From contig CAWGGV010000008.1 of the NCBI GenBank assembly GCA_963822255.1, positions 620,001 through 684,000 of the forward strand: DNA of 64,000 nt, read 5' to 3'. The position numbers were made by a program, and so were the translations under genes. The notes below the pieces were generated by a model, which saw only the letters and a list, made by a program, of their open reading frames with translations, was not told the DNA's origin and did not search any database. Numbering within the stretch: the first letter of the stretch is position 1; each line of letters begins with the position of its first letter. This DNA is from UBA7803 sp963822255 (lineage in GTDB: Bacteria; Pseudomonadota; Gammaproteobacteria; Pseudomonadales; Azotimanducaceae). Of the stretch, positions 19,229 through 26,768 are shown one piece after another.

Positions 19229-19258
19229 TTGAAATGATAATGAGAATGAGTATTATTC
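19229..19258 (+). promoter_or_regulatory. sigma70 promoter overlapped by Fur box
   Basis: TTGAAA (19229-19234) and TATTAT (19251-19256), 16 bp apart, form a good promoter reading toward the cupredoxin and FTR1 genes. The whole spacer is a Fur-box-like sequence, GATAATGAGAATGAGTATT (19236-19254), close to the classical GATAATGATAATCATTATC. Binding of Fur-Fe(II) here would block RNA polymerase, so the operon should be on when iron is scarce. The P450 gene is divergent and may also be affected. Confidence 0.85.
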
Positions 19259-19285
19259 ACGATCCTCCTTACAGAGTGCGGTGCG

Positions 19286-19633
19286 GTGCGTGCAGCGGTC
19301 ATCCTCCTGATCCTCCTATCTGGCGCCGGCCGGTCAATGGCGGCCGACGAGGTACCAGCCTTCGCCGTCGAGATTCGTGACGCGGCCTTTGCGCCATCCG
19401 AGATGCGGGTTCCCGCCGGCAAGCGGGTGAAGCTGCTCGTGCGGAATTTGCGCAGCCTGCCGTCCGAGTTCGAGAGTTTCGAGCTCAATCGGGAAAAGGT
19501 GGTGCCCCCGGGCGGCAGCGTGACGGTGTGGGTCGGGCCCCTCACCGCAGGAAGGTACAAGATCTTCGACGACTTCAATCCCGCGGTGGTCGGCTGGATC
19601 GTCGCCGAGCCGCCGGCGCAGGCCACACCATGA
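19286..19633 (+). CDS. Periplasmic cupredoxin-like protein of iron uptake operon
   Basis: A 115-residue exported protein starting at GTG 19286, with signal peptide AAVILLILLSGAGRSMA. The mature part (VEIRDAAFAPSEMRVPAGKRVKLLVRN to AGRYKIFDDFNPAVVGWIV) matches the small cupredoxin-like domain found with FTR1 permeases (EfeO-cupredoxin type). The expected role is binding or oxidising iron in the periplasm for import. Classic type 1 copper ligands are not obvious. The stop overlaps the next ATG by 4 nt (ATGA), so translation is coupled to the permease, and the pair lies just downstream of the Fur-box promoter. Confidence 0.85.
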   Translation: MRAAVILLILLSGAGRSMAADEVPAFAVEIRDAAFAPSEMRVPAGKRVKLLVRNLRSLPSEFESFELNREKVVPPGGSVTVWVGPLTAGRYKIFDDFNPAVVGWIVAEPPAQATP

Positions 19634-21195
19634 TCGGCACGTTCGTCATCGTTTTCCGTGAGGTGCTCGAAGCTGCCCTGGTGGTGGGCGTGGTCGCCGC
19701 AGCGTTGAAGGGGCTTCCCCATCGGGGGCGCTGGGTGAGCCTCGGCGTCATGCTCGGGGCCGCCGGCGCCGCGGCCGTGGCGGCGGGCATCGGGACTATC
19801 TCGAGCTTCGCCAACGGCAGCGGTCAGGAGATCTTCGCTGCAGCCGTCCTTTTTGCCGCGGGCCTCATGCTGGCGTGGCACAACGTCTGGATGGCCCGCC
19901 ACGGCCGGGCCGTGGCGGCGCGGCTCAGCACCATGGGCGCAGGTGTCGTGGCCGGACAGAAATCCCGCATAGTGCTGATCGTGGTGACCGGACTCGCGGT
20001 GATGCGCGAAGGCTCCGAGACGGCGTTGTTTCTCTACGGCATGTTCGCTGGCGGCGCCGGTAGCCAGGGTCTGCTGGCCGGCGGTCTGCTCGGCCTCGCT
20101 GCCGGAGCGGGGGCCGGGTTGGCATTGTTCGCCGGGTTCTCGCGCGTGCCCGCCCGGCGTCTGTTCGGGATGAGTGGCTGGGTGATACTGCTCATTGCCG
20201 CAGGCATGATCGCGCGCGGCGCTCAGTTCCTGGTCCAGGCGGACATCCTGCCGCCGCTGGTCACCCGCGTGTGGGACACCTCGCATCTCATTTCCGGCAA
20301 CGGGCTGCTCGGCCGCAGCCTGGCCGCGCTGATCGGCTACACCCCTGCACCATCGCTGACGCAGCTTCTCTTCTGGCTCGCGACCCTGGCTGCCATCGGG
20401 ACTCTGATGCTGGTTCAGCGCAGGCCCCGCCAGTCGTTCGCACCCACGCGAGCGGCGGCGCCGCTGGCCTTGGCCCTGTCTGCCGTGGCCCTCGTCCTGC
20501 TGGTGGACCATGCCCATGCGGCGGACTACAAAGTGTATTCGCCTGCGGTCGTTCGCGGTGAAAACGAGGTCGAGCTGCGCGGCTTCCGCAGTTGGGGCAC
20601 CGATGAGCGAAGCGGCGAAGAAAAGGGCGTGAACATCTCGGTAGGCCGCTCGTTCACAGACTGGTGGTCGACCGAACTCTACGTCAATGCCGAGCAGGAG
20701 TTCGGCGAGTCGCTGAAGGTGGAGGAGTTCGAATGGGAGAACCGGATTCAGCTCACACCTCAGGGCAAGTACTGGGTGAGCATCGGGCTCCTCAACGAGA
20801 ACGAGATTCCCCGCTACGGCGACGATCCTTACGAAGTCAAACTCGGCCCGATCTTCGAGCGGGACTTCGGCCGGCTCTCAGCGCGCCTGAACGTGCTCGC
20901 TGCGCGTGAGCTCGGAGACCACTCGGAATCCGGCGTGGAATTCGAGTACCGCGCTGCCCTCGAGTACCGCTGGCGGCGCGCCCTGTCGCCCCTGCTGGAA
21001 GCCTACGGCCAGCCTGCCGGGCGGCTCGGCGGCACCCACGTCGACAAGCGGCACCAGGTCGGACCGGGCATGACCGGCCAGATGCTGCTCGGCCCTGGCC
21101 GGGTGCTTCGCTACACGTTCGCCGCTCTGTTCGGAACCAGCCGGGCGGCAGCAGATGGCTCGGCCGTCCTGAGGCTGGAGTACGAGTTCTATTGA
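19630..21195 (+). CDS. FTR1-family iron permease fused to a barrel-like C-terminal domain
   Basis: A 521-residue fusion. Residues 1-265 are an FTR1/EfeU iron permease with seven or so membrane helices and the two REXXE iron motifs, REVLE (10-14) and REGSE (126-130). After a short linker comes another hydrophobic segment (276-292) ending in DHAHA, which looks like a signal-peptidase site before Ala298. Residues 298-521 are not membrane-helical. They show alternating aromatic strands (NISVGRSFTDWWSTELYVNA; WENRIQLTPQGKYWVSIGLL) and end with LRLEYEFY, a terminal aromatic typical of outer-membrane barrels. Normal FTR1 proteins are about 270-300 residues. The start is fixed by the ATGA overlap with the cupredoxin gene. 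Confidence 0.87.
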   Translation: MIGTFVIVFREVLEAALVVGVVAAALKGLPHRGRWVSLGVMLGAAGAAAVAAGIGTISSFANGSGQEIFAAAVLFAAGLMLAWHNVWMARHGRAVAARLSTMGAGVVAGQKSRIVLIVVTGLAVMREGSETALFLYGMFAGGAGSQGLLAGGLLGLAAGAGAGLALFAGFSRVPARRLFGMSGWVILLIAAGMIARGAQFLVQADILPPLVTRVWDTSHLISGNGLLGRSLAALIGYTPAPSLTQLLFWLATLAAIGTLMLVQRRPRQSFAPTRAAAPLALALSAVALVLLVDHAHAADYKVYSPAVVRGENEVELRGFRSWGTDERSGEEKGVNISVGRSFTDWWSTELYVNAEQEFGESLKVEEFEWENRIQLTPQGKYWVSIGLLNENEIPRYGDDPYEVKLGPIFERDFGRLSARLNVLAARELGDHSESGVEFEYRAALEYRWRRALSPLLEAYGQPAGRLGGTHVDKRHQVGPGMTGQMLLGPGRVLRYTFAALFGTSRAAADGSAVLRLEYEFY

Positions 21196-21304
21196 CCTTG
21201 CTTCGCTCGGTCGCTCAGCGCCCCGGGGCACCAGGATGCGCAGGACGGGTCGGCCATCGACGTTGCTGAGCATAGGCTCACCGATTCCTACTGCCACCTG
21301 TTAC

Positions 21305-21820
21305 TCAACCCGTGCCTGACGTGCCGTTCTTAGCTTCGACGCCTGTCAGCGGAACCGATCGCGCGGAGGACTCTGCCTGCAGCAGCCCCGGCCCGGCCCG
21401 GGCTTTGATTTCCTTCGGCTTCAAGCGCCTGCCGTCCGCTGCATAGATCCCTACCGGTTTGATGGGCTTGCCGTCCCGGCGGTCGACGAAGGTGAGCCGC
21501 TTGCCTTGCGGGTGGGGAAGGTAGGTGTCCCCCCACTGGGTCATGGCGACCAGGGCCGGCTGCAGCGCCAGGCCCTTCTCGGTCAGCCGGTATCTGGGAT
21601 GACCCGGGCCGTCGGATTTTTCGAGGATGCCCGCCTTCACGAGCTTCTTCAGGCGCACGCTCAACACGTTGCGTGAGATGCCGAGGCTGTTGTGGAACTC
21701 GTCGAACCGTCTCAGCCCGAAAAACGCATCGCGAATGATCAGCATGGTCCAGTGCTCGCCAATCACCGAGAGCGTTTGCGCGAGAGAGCAGTTGAAGTGG
21801 TCGAAGGTCTTCAATTTCAT
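21305..21820 (-). CDS. HxlR-family transcriptional regulator
   Basis: A 171-residue winged-helix regulator. The N-terminus has the family's conserved Cys in NCSLAQTLSVIGEHWTMLII, followed by FGLRRFDEFHNSLGISRNVL, LKKLVKAGILEKS and the wing PGHPRYRLTEKGLAL. The C-terminal 70 residues (FVDRRDGKPIKPVGIYAADG onward) are a common extension in lipid/xenobiotic-catabolism HxlR proteins. Divergent from the ECH/SDR run, which is its likely regulon; inverted repeats lie directly in front of it. Confidence 0.9.
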   Translation of the reverse strand: MKLKTFDHFNCSLAQTLSVIGEHWTMLIIRDAFFGLRRFDEFHNSLGISRNVLSVRLKKLVKAGILEKSDGPGHPRYRLTEKGLALQPALVAMTQWGDTYLPHPQGKRLTFVDRRDGKPIKPVGIYAADGRRLKPKEIKARAGPGLLQAESSARSVPLTGVEAKNGTSGTG

Positions 21821-21821
21821 G

Positions 21822-21877
21822 GTTGCATTCTATCTTGAAAGTACTATGATGCAACTCTTATTGGTTCTTTGATAGAA
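21822..21877. promoter_or_regulatory. Inverted repeats in the HxlR/ECH divergent region
   Basis: Two nested inverted repeats occupy this AT-rich gap. GTTGCAT (21822-21828) is matched by ATGCAAC (21849-21855), and TTCTATC (21828-21834) by GATAGAA (21871-21877). Such TTCTATC/GATAGAA half-sites fit HxlR-type operators. The site would let the regulator control its own gene and the rightward catabolic genes. This is inference from symmetry and position only. Confidence 0.5.
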
Positions 21878-21916
21878 CTAACCAGACGTGGACTCACCGC
21901 GGCGGGAACGACCGAG

Positions 21917-22183
21917 ATGACGAAGATCCGTACCGGAACGGAGGAGCTGATTTGCGAGATCACCCGGCGGGTAGCGGTCGTCACGCTCAACAAGCCGCAC
22001 AAGAAGAACGCTCTGGCCCGGCGCCGCCGCCGGAGCCGGCCTGTCCATCGCTCTGGCGTGCGACCTCCGGGTCGCCGCCGACGATGCCTTCATGGTGACG
22101 GCATTTCGCAACGTGGGGTCGTCCGGGGACTACGGCGCCACCTTATTCCATCATCAGAACCCCGCAGCCAGAGGAGAAACCGT
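21917..22183 (+). pseudogene. Enoyl-CoA hydratase/isomerase relic
   Basis: Starts like an ECH gene: MTKIRTGTEELICEITRRVA then VVTLNKPHKKNALA. The frame then jumps to GAAAGAGLSIALACDLRVAA, DDAFMVTAFRNVGSSGDYGA, the central oxyanion-hole region of the same family. After that the sequence diverges (TLFHHQNPAARGETV) and stops at the start of the next gene. About 70 residues between the two parts and the entire C-terminal half are missing, so this cannot be an active enzyme. An intact homologue lies at 25118-25906. Confidence 0.8.
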
Positions 22184-22947
22184 ATGAAGCCGGTATGTTT
22201 CGTCATGGGCGCCGGTGCCGGCATCGGCGGCACGGTGGGCAAACGGTTCGCGCATGAGGGCTACCACGCGGTGCTCTGCCGGCGCAGCGACGAGGACGGA
22301 TTCGAACACGATGGTCGCGACGATCGAGGAAGACGGCGGCTCGGCCTCCGGCTACCTGCTGAACGCTGCCGAGCCAGACACGATCGAGGAGCGCGTGGCC
22401 GCGGTCGAGGCGGATATCGGACCCATCGAGGTGGTGCTCTTCAATCTGGGCGCTCAGATCGGTGATCGTGCCCTGAAGGACACCAGCTACAAGGCCTTCG
22501 AGATGGGTTGGCGCCTCGCCACCTTCGCCCTGTTCCGGCTTGCGATCCGCGGTCTGTCCGGCCATGGAACAGCGCGGCCGCGGTACCATTCTGGTCACCT
22601 CGTCGACGGCGGCGGTACGAGGCAATCGCGGCCAGCACTCCCACGCCGCCGCCATGGGCGGGCGGCGAATGCTGTGCCAGTCGCTGAATGCCGAGTTCGG
22701 ACCGAAAGGCATTCACGTGGCGCACATCATCATCGATGGCGCCGTGGATGCCCCCGACACCCTCGGCAAGATGCTCGGACCCGAGAGGTTCCAGGAACTG
22801 CGCGACACGCGCGGCCAGGCCGATGGGCTGATGGTGCCCGAGCGCATCGCCGAGACCTATCTGCACCTCGCCAATCAGCATCGCTCCACCTGGACCCACG
22901 AGATCGATCTGCGGTCGTTCTCCGACACGCCGTGGTGGAACCACTGA
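22184..22947 (+). pseudogene. SDR-family protein, two +1 frameshifts
   Basis: Reads MKPVCFVMGAGAGIGGTVGK (dinucleotide-binding Gly-rich loop) in one frame. It continues after about 22305 in a second frame (NTMVATIEEDGG to MGWRLATFALFRLA) and after about 22545 in a third (SAVCPAMEQRGRGTILVTSS to SFSDTPWWNH, stop 22947). Removing one base at each break gives a single, normal-length SDR of about 253 residues. The usual catalytic YxxxK is absent: the corresponding stretch is SHAAAMGGRR. A GAGGAG site precedes the ATG. Consensus errors are a likely cause of the breaks. Confidence 0.8.
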
Positions 22948-23001
22948 GCACATCCAGCGCCGGATCACCCACCCTGACCCGAACCCCATCGAGGCGCAGC
23001 C

Positions 23002-23598
23002 ATGAAAATCGAATTTCACTACGACTTCGGCAGCCCCAACGCCTACCTGGTGCACAAGGTCATTCCCGCGGTCACTGCGAGGACGGGCATCGAGTTCGAG
23101 TACGTTCCCATCCTGCTGGGCGGAGTGTTCAAGGCGACCAACAACGTGTCGCCCGCGGTCTCGCTTCAGGGAATCCGCAACAAGCCCGAATACCAGCGCA
23201 TCGAGACGGAGCGCTTCTGCCGGGCCCACGGAATCCAGCCCTACGTCGCCAACCCCCACTTCCCGGTGAACACGCTGAAGATGATGCGCGGTGCGGTGTT
23301 CGCTCGATCGACCGACTACTACGGGCGCTACATCGACGCCATGTATGCCGCCATGTGGGAGCAGGCGCTGAAGATGGACGAGGATGATGTGATCGCCCAG
23401 GCGCTGGATGCCGCCGGTCTGCCAACCCGTAAGATTTTCGAGGGCATGGCGGATCCCGCCGTCAAACAGGCCCTGATCGAGCAGACGGAAGCGTCGGTGA
23501 ATCGCGGGACCTTCGGTTCGCCGACGCTGTTTGTGGGGGACGAGATCTTCTTCGGCAAAGACAAGCTGCGGGACGCGATCGAGGCGGCCCAGCGCTGA
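23002..23598 (+). CDS. DsbA-like isomerase (2-hydroxychromene-2-carboxylate isomerase family)
   Basis: A 198-residue protein of the kappa-GST/HCCA isomerase family. It opens with IEFHYDFGSPNAYLVHKV, where Ser replaces the first Cys of thioredoxins, and contains VPILLGGVFKATNN. It ends with the cis-Pro region GTFGSPTLFVGDEIFFGKDKL. In naphthalene degradation the founding member isomerises a chromene carboxylate with glutathione. Here, among SDR, ECH and CoA-transferase genes, the substrate is unknown and may be another glutathione-dependent isomerisation. The GST gene at 26769 supports glutathione use in this locus. Confidence 0.87.
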   Translation: MKIEFHYDFGSPNAYLVHKVIPAVTARTGIEFEYVPILLGGVFKATNNVSPAVSLQGIRNKPEYQRIETERFCRAHGIQPYVANPHFPVNTLKMMRGAVFARSTDYYGRYIDAMYAAMWEQALKMDEDDVIAQALDAAGLPTRKIFEGMADPAVKQALIEQTEASVNRGTFGSPTLFVGDEIFFGKDKLRDAIEAAQR

Positions 23599-23616
23599 GT
23601 CACGACAACCAGGGAG

Positions 23617-24372
23617 ATGAATGTGAGCGAACGAGAAGTTGCCCTGATCGTCGGCGGCGGGCCAGGCATCAGCGCCAGCTGCGCCCGGCTGTTCACGCAG
23701 CACGGCATGCAGGTGGCGGTTGCGGCGCGCGATCTGGAGAAGCCGGTTCTGAAGGCCTTGGCGCGGGACCATGATGTGACGCTGATTGCCTGCGACGCAT
23801 CCGACCCCGGTGCCGTGGAGGCTCTGTTCGCCGACGTCGATCAACGACTGGGCCCGCCCAGACTGGTCGTCCACAACATCGACGGCCGGCCCCGCGAGGT
23901 GTTCCGGAAATCGATCACCGAGGTGGATGCAGACGCCGTGCTGGCGACGCTTGTGAACTCGACCTTCAGCGCTTTCCTCGTCGGTCGGCAGGCAGCCAGG
24001 GCCATGCTGGAGCTGGACGCGCGCGACGGCCACAAAGGCACGATCGTGTTCACCAATGCCAGTGCTGCCCTCAAAGGCTTTCCGCGCAGCGGCGCCTTCG
24101 CTGCCGCGTCGCACGGCAAGGCGGGCCTCGCCCAGAGCATGGCGCGCGAGCTCATGCCACAGGGGATTCACGTTGCCCACGTACCCATCGATGCCGCCAT
24201 CGGCTGGGAGCAACCGGACGGCTCCCGCGCGCATCGGCTCGCCGGCCGGACCGACGATGACAACATGGCGCATCCCGACCGCATCGCCGAGGTCTACCTT
24301 CAGCTGCACCGCCAGCACCGCTCCACCTGGGCGTTCGAAGTCGTGCTGCGTCCCTGGTCGGAAACCTGGTAA
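23617..24372 (+). CDS. Atypical SDR lacking catalytic Tyr
   Basis: A 251-residue Rossmann-fold SDR. The nucleotide loop is VALIVGGGPGISASCARLF, and the strand HNIDGRPREVF replaces the usual NNAG. Where classical SDRs have YxxxK, this one reads AASHGKAGL: the Lys is kept but the Tyr position is Ala. C-terminal HRQHRSTWAFEVVLRPWSETW is shared with its two neighbours. Without the Tyr, ordinary alcohol/ketone redox chemistry is doubtful, so it may bind a CoA ester or act as a partner subunit. In-frame GTG at 23623 is an alternative start, with AGGGAGAT upstream. Confidence 0.82.
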   Translation: MNVSEREVALIVGGGPGISASCARLFTQHGMQVAVAARDLEKPVLKALARDHDVTLIACDASDPGAVEALFADVDQRLGPPRLVVHNIDGRPREVFRKSITEVDADAVLATLVNSTFSAFLVGRQAARAMLELDARDGHKGTIVFTNASAALKGFPRSGAFAAASHGKAGLAQSMARELMPQGIHVAHVPIDAAIGWEQPDGSRAHRLAGRTDDDNMAHPDRIAEVYLQLHRQHRSTWAFEVVLRPWSETW

Positions 24373-24383
24373 GGCGTCCATCC

Positions 24384-25076
24384 ATGAACCTGAAACCTCT
24401 CGCCCTGATCACCGGGGTCGGACCCGGAACCGGAAGCTCGATTGCCCGGCGTTTTTCCGCCGCCGGATACCGCACGGCACTGCTGGCGCGGGACGAAGCA
24501 CGGCTGAAGGCGCTGGCCGCTGAGTTACCGGACGCGCTTCCACTGCCCTGCGACGTCACCGACCCGGAGGCGCTTGCGGCTGCGGTAGACGAAGCGGGGC
24601 CTGCAGAGGTCGTGGTGCACAACGCGGTCGGCGGCGCGTGGGGCACGTTTCGAGAGATCGACCCGGCGGTTCTCGAGCGCAATTTCCAGACCAACGTGAT
24701 GGCGCTGCTGCACCTGGCGCGGCTCACTACCCCGTCCATGGTGGATGCGGGACGGGGCGCGCTGATTGTCACCGGCAACACGTCGGCGCTGCGCGGCAAG
24801 GCGCGCTTCGCGGGGTTCGCCCCCACCAAGGCGGCGCAGCGCATTCTCACGGAATCGCTGGCGCGCGAGCTTGGCCCCCAGGGGGTGCACGTCGCCTATC
24901 TGGTGATCGACGCGGTGATCGACGTGCCGTGGGCGCGTGAGCTCCACGCGGACAAGCCCGATGACTTTTTCATCCAGCCGGATGCCATCGCCAATGAAGT
25001 CTTTCACCTGGCGGGACAGGATCGCTCCGCCTGGTCGTTCTACGCCGAGGTGCGTCCATTCCGCGAGGTCTGGTGA
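24384..25076 (+). CDS. Atypical SDR with Phe in place of catalytic Tyr
   Basis: A 230-residue SDR with LALITGVGPGTGSSIARRFS as nucleotide loop and VVVHNAVGGAWGTF in place of the NNAG strand. The active-site motif reads FAPTK, with Phe instead of Tyr and the Lys retained. A described SDR subgroup (SDR_c10 in domain databases, from memory) has exactly this Phe substitution, so the change is probably old and functional rather than damage. It shares the C-terminal signature QDRSAWSFYAEVRPFREVW with the two SDRs upstream. It starts 11 nt after the previous stop and is likely in the same transcript. Confidence 0.85.
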   Translation: MNLKPLALITGVGPGTGSSIARRFSAAGYRTALLARDEARLKALAAELPDALPLPCDVTDPEALAAAVDEAGPAEVVVHNAVGGAWGTFREIDPAVLERNFQTNVMALLHLARLTTPSMVDAGRGALIVTGNTSALRGKARFAGFAPTKAAQRILTESLARELGPQGVHVAYLVIDAVIDVPWARELHADKPDDFFIQPDAIANEVFHLAGQDRSAWSFYAEVRPFREVW

Positions 25077-25117
25077 GCCGGCGCTGGTTTCCGAACAGAC
25101 AACCACTGGAGTAACCG

Positions 25118-25906
25118 ATGACCGATACCAAGCCCGCGGGCCGCGTCCATCACGAGCGCGCGGACCACATCCTCAAAATCACCATCGACAACGTCGCCAA
25201 GAAGAATGCGTTCGATCCCTACATGATGGAGCAGCTGTCGGATGCGCTGACCGTCCTCGAGAACACGGACGATCTATGGGCTGGCGTGCTATGCGCAGCG
25301 GGGAATGACTTCACTGCAGGGCTGGACATGCCTAAGTTCTTCGGTCCGAACGCCATCAAGACGGAGCGGCCGGAAGGCAATGTGGACCCGTTCGGGCTCG
25401 GCAAGCAATGCAGCAAGCCCATCGTCACGGCGGTTCAGGGCATCGTCTACACGATCGGCATCGAGATGATGCTCGCAGGCGACATCGTCGTGGCCGCGGA
25501 CAACGCCCGCTTCTGCCAGATGGAAGCCAAGCGCGGCATTGCCCCGCTCGGCGGTGCCCACTTCCGCTACATCACCCGCTCCGGCTGGGGCAACGCCATG
25601 TACCACCTGCTGTTGTGTGACGAGTTCGACGCCAAGGAAGCCTACCGCGTCGGGCTGGTGCAGGAAGTGGTTCCGGCGGGAACCCAGATCGATCGCGCCA
25701 TGGAGCTCGCGCGGATCATCGCGGCCAATGCGCCGCTGGGCATTCAGGTGACGAAGGAAGCCGGCCGTCGGTTCATCGCGGCGGGAGAGCAGGCGGCGAT
25801 CGATGTGCTGCCGACCGTGCGGGCGCGGGTCATGGGCACGGAAGACGCCAGGGAAGGCATCCAGTCGTTCGTCGAGCGCCGGCAGGCGGTCTTCAAGGGC
25901 CGATAG
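25118..25906 (+). CDS. Enoyl-CoA hydratase/isomerase family protein
   Basis: A 262-residue crotonase-fold protein. ILKITIDNVAKKNAFDPYMM and AGNDFTAGLDMPKFF form the first oxyanion-hole region and VTAVQGIVYTIGIEMMLAGD the second. MEAKRGIAPLGGAHFRY covers the usual catalytic Glu area, and FVERRQAVFKGR ends the trimerisation helix. It would hydrate, isomerise or otherwise process a CoA thioester in the catabolic run. A GGAG site lies upstream. The broken ECH at 21917 is a second member of this family in the same locus. Confidence 0.9.
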   Translation: MTDTKPAGRVHHERADHILKITIDNVAKKNAFDPYMMEQLSDALTVLENTDDLWAGVLCAAGNDFTAGLDMPKFFGPNAIKTERPEGNVDPFGLGKQCSKPIVTAVQGIVYTIGIEMMLAGDIVVAADNARFCQMEAKRGIAPLGGAHFRYITRSGWGNAMYHLLLCDEFDAKEAYRVGLVQEVVPAGTQIDRAMELARIIAANAPLGIQVTKEAGRRFIAAGEQAAIDVLPTVRARVMGTEDAREGIQSFVERRQAVFKGR

Positions 25907-25972
25907 CGGGGGCCAACGCAGGCGTTGGCGAGTAACAGATTTGGACTCTTCATGCAGGAACAGGAGCGTGTC

Positions 25973-26710
25973 ATGGCAAATACCCTCGAAGCGCTTGTGA
26001 CCGCCAGCCATCGCAGCCCGGAGAACATCGCCCGCAACGGCGCCCGTCATCCCGTTGAGACCCTCGAGTTCTTCGGTCTGTCGGCCGACATGACGGTGCT
26101 GGAGATCCTCCCGGCGTTGGGCTGGTACACGGAGATACTCGCGCCCTATCTGGCGGAAAAGGGACGTCTGTACCTGGCTCACTTCTCGCCGGACGGCGTT
26201 CAACCCTACATGCCCAAGGTGCTTGGCATGTTCGAGGACCGTATGGTTCGGGAGCCGGAAATCTTCGGCAAGGTCACCGTGCGCCACATCAATCCGCCCC
26301 GGGAAGTCACCGTGACCCCGCCAGGCACCGCCGATCTAGCGATGACGTTTCGCAACGTCCACAACTGGATCATGGCGGATCAGGAGCACGAGTATTTCGC
26401 GGCGTTCTTCCAGGCCTTGAAGCCCGGCGGCGTGCTGGGCGTGGTCGAGCATCGTGCCAGCGCGGATGCAGACCCGGCCAGTATGCGCACCACCGGCTAC
26501 GTGACCGAAGCCTACGTCAAAGAGATCGCGGCGCGCGCCGGCTTCGTCTTCGAGGCCGCCAGTGAGATCAACGCCAACCCCGAGGACAGCAAGGATCATC
26601 CAAAAGGGGTCTGGTCGCTGCCGCCCTTTCTCCAGTCGGGTGATGTAGCAGAATATAGGGCGATCGGTGAAAGCGACCGGATGACACTGAAATTCCGTAA
26701 GCCTGACTGA
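25973..26710 (+). CDS. SAM-dependent methyltransferase-like protein
   Basis: A 245-residue protein from ATG 25973, which has GGAG about 8 nt upstream. NGARHPVETLEFFGLSADMT and VLEILPALGWYTEILAPYLA fit the first Rossmann strand and SAM loop of class I methyltransferases (E-x-x-P-A-x-G instead of D-x-G-x-G). ADLAMTFRNVHNWI and ALKPGGVLGVVEHRA give strands 4 and 5. Many similar proteins are annotated as methyltransferases without a known substrate. An upstream TTG at 25925 is possible but has no ribosome site. Likely co-transcribed with the ECH and GST genes. Confidence 0.83.
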   Translation: MANTLEALVTASHRSPENIARNGARHPVETLEFFGLSADMTVLEILPALGWYTEILAPYLAEKGRLYLAHFSPDGVQPYMPKVLGMFEDRMVREPEIFGKVTVRHINPPREVTVTPPGTADLAMTFRNVHNWIMADQEHEYFAAFFQALKPGGVLGVVEHRASADADPASMRTTGYVTEAYVKEIAARAGFVFEAASEINANPEDSKDHPKGVWSLPPFLQSGDVAEYRAIGESDRMTLKFRKPD

Positions 26711-26768
26711 CGCGGAACAACGCAGAGGGCACCGCAGCGGGACGGTGGCTGCCTTCGGAGGAGACGGA

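Noticed and set aside
22441..24381. A 646-codon minus-strand frame
   Set aside because: Antisense to two SDR genes and the HCCA isomerase-like gene, which have clear motifs on the plus strand; the frame itself shows none.
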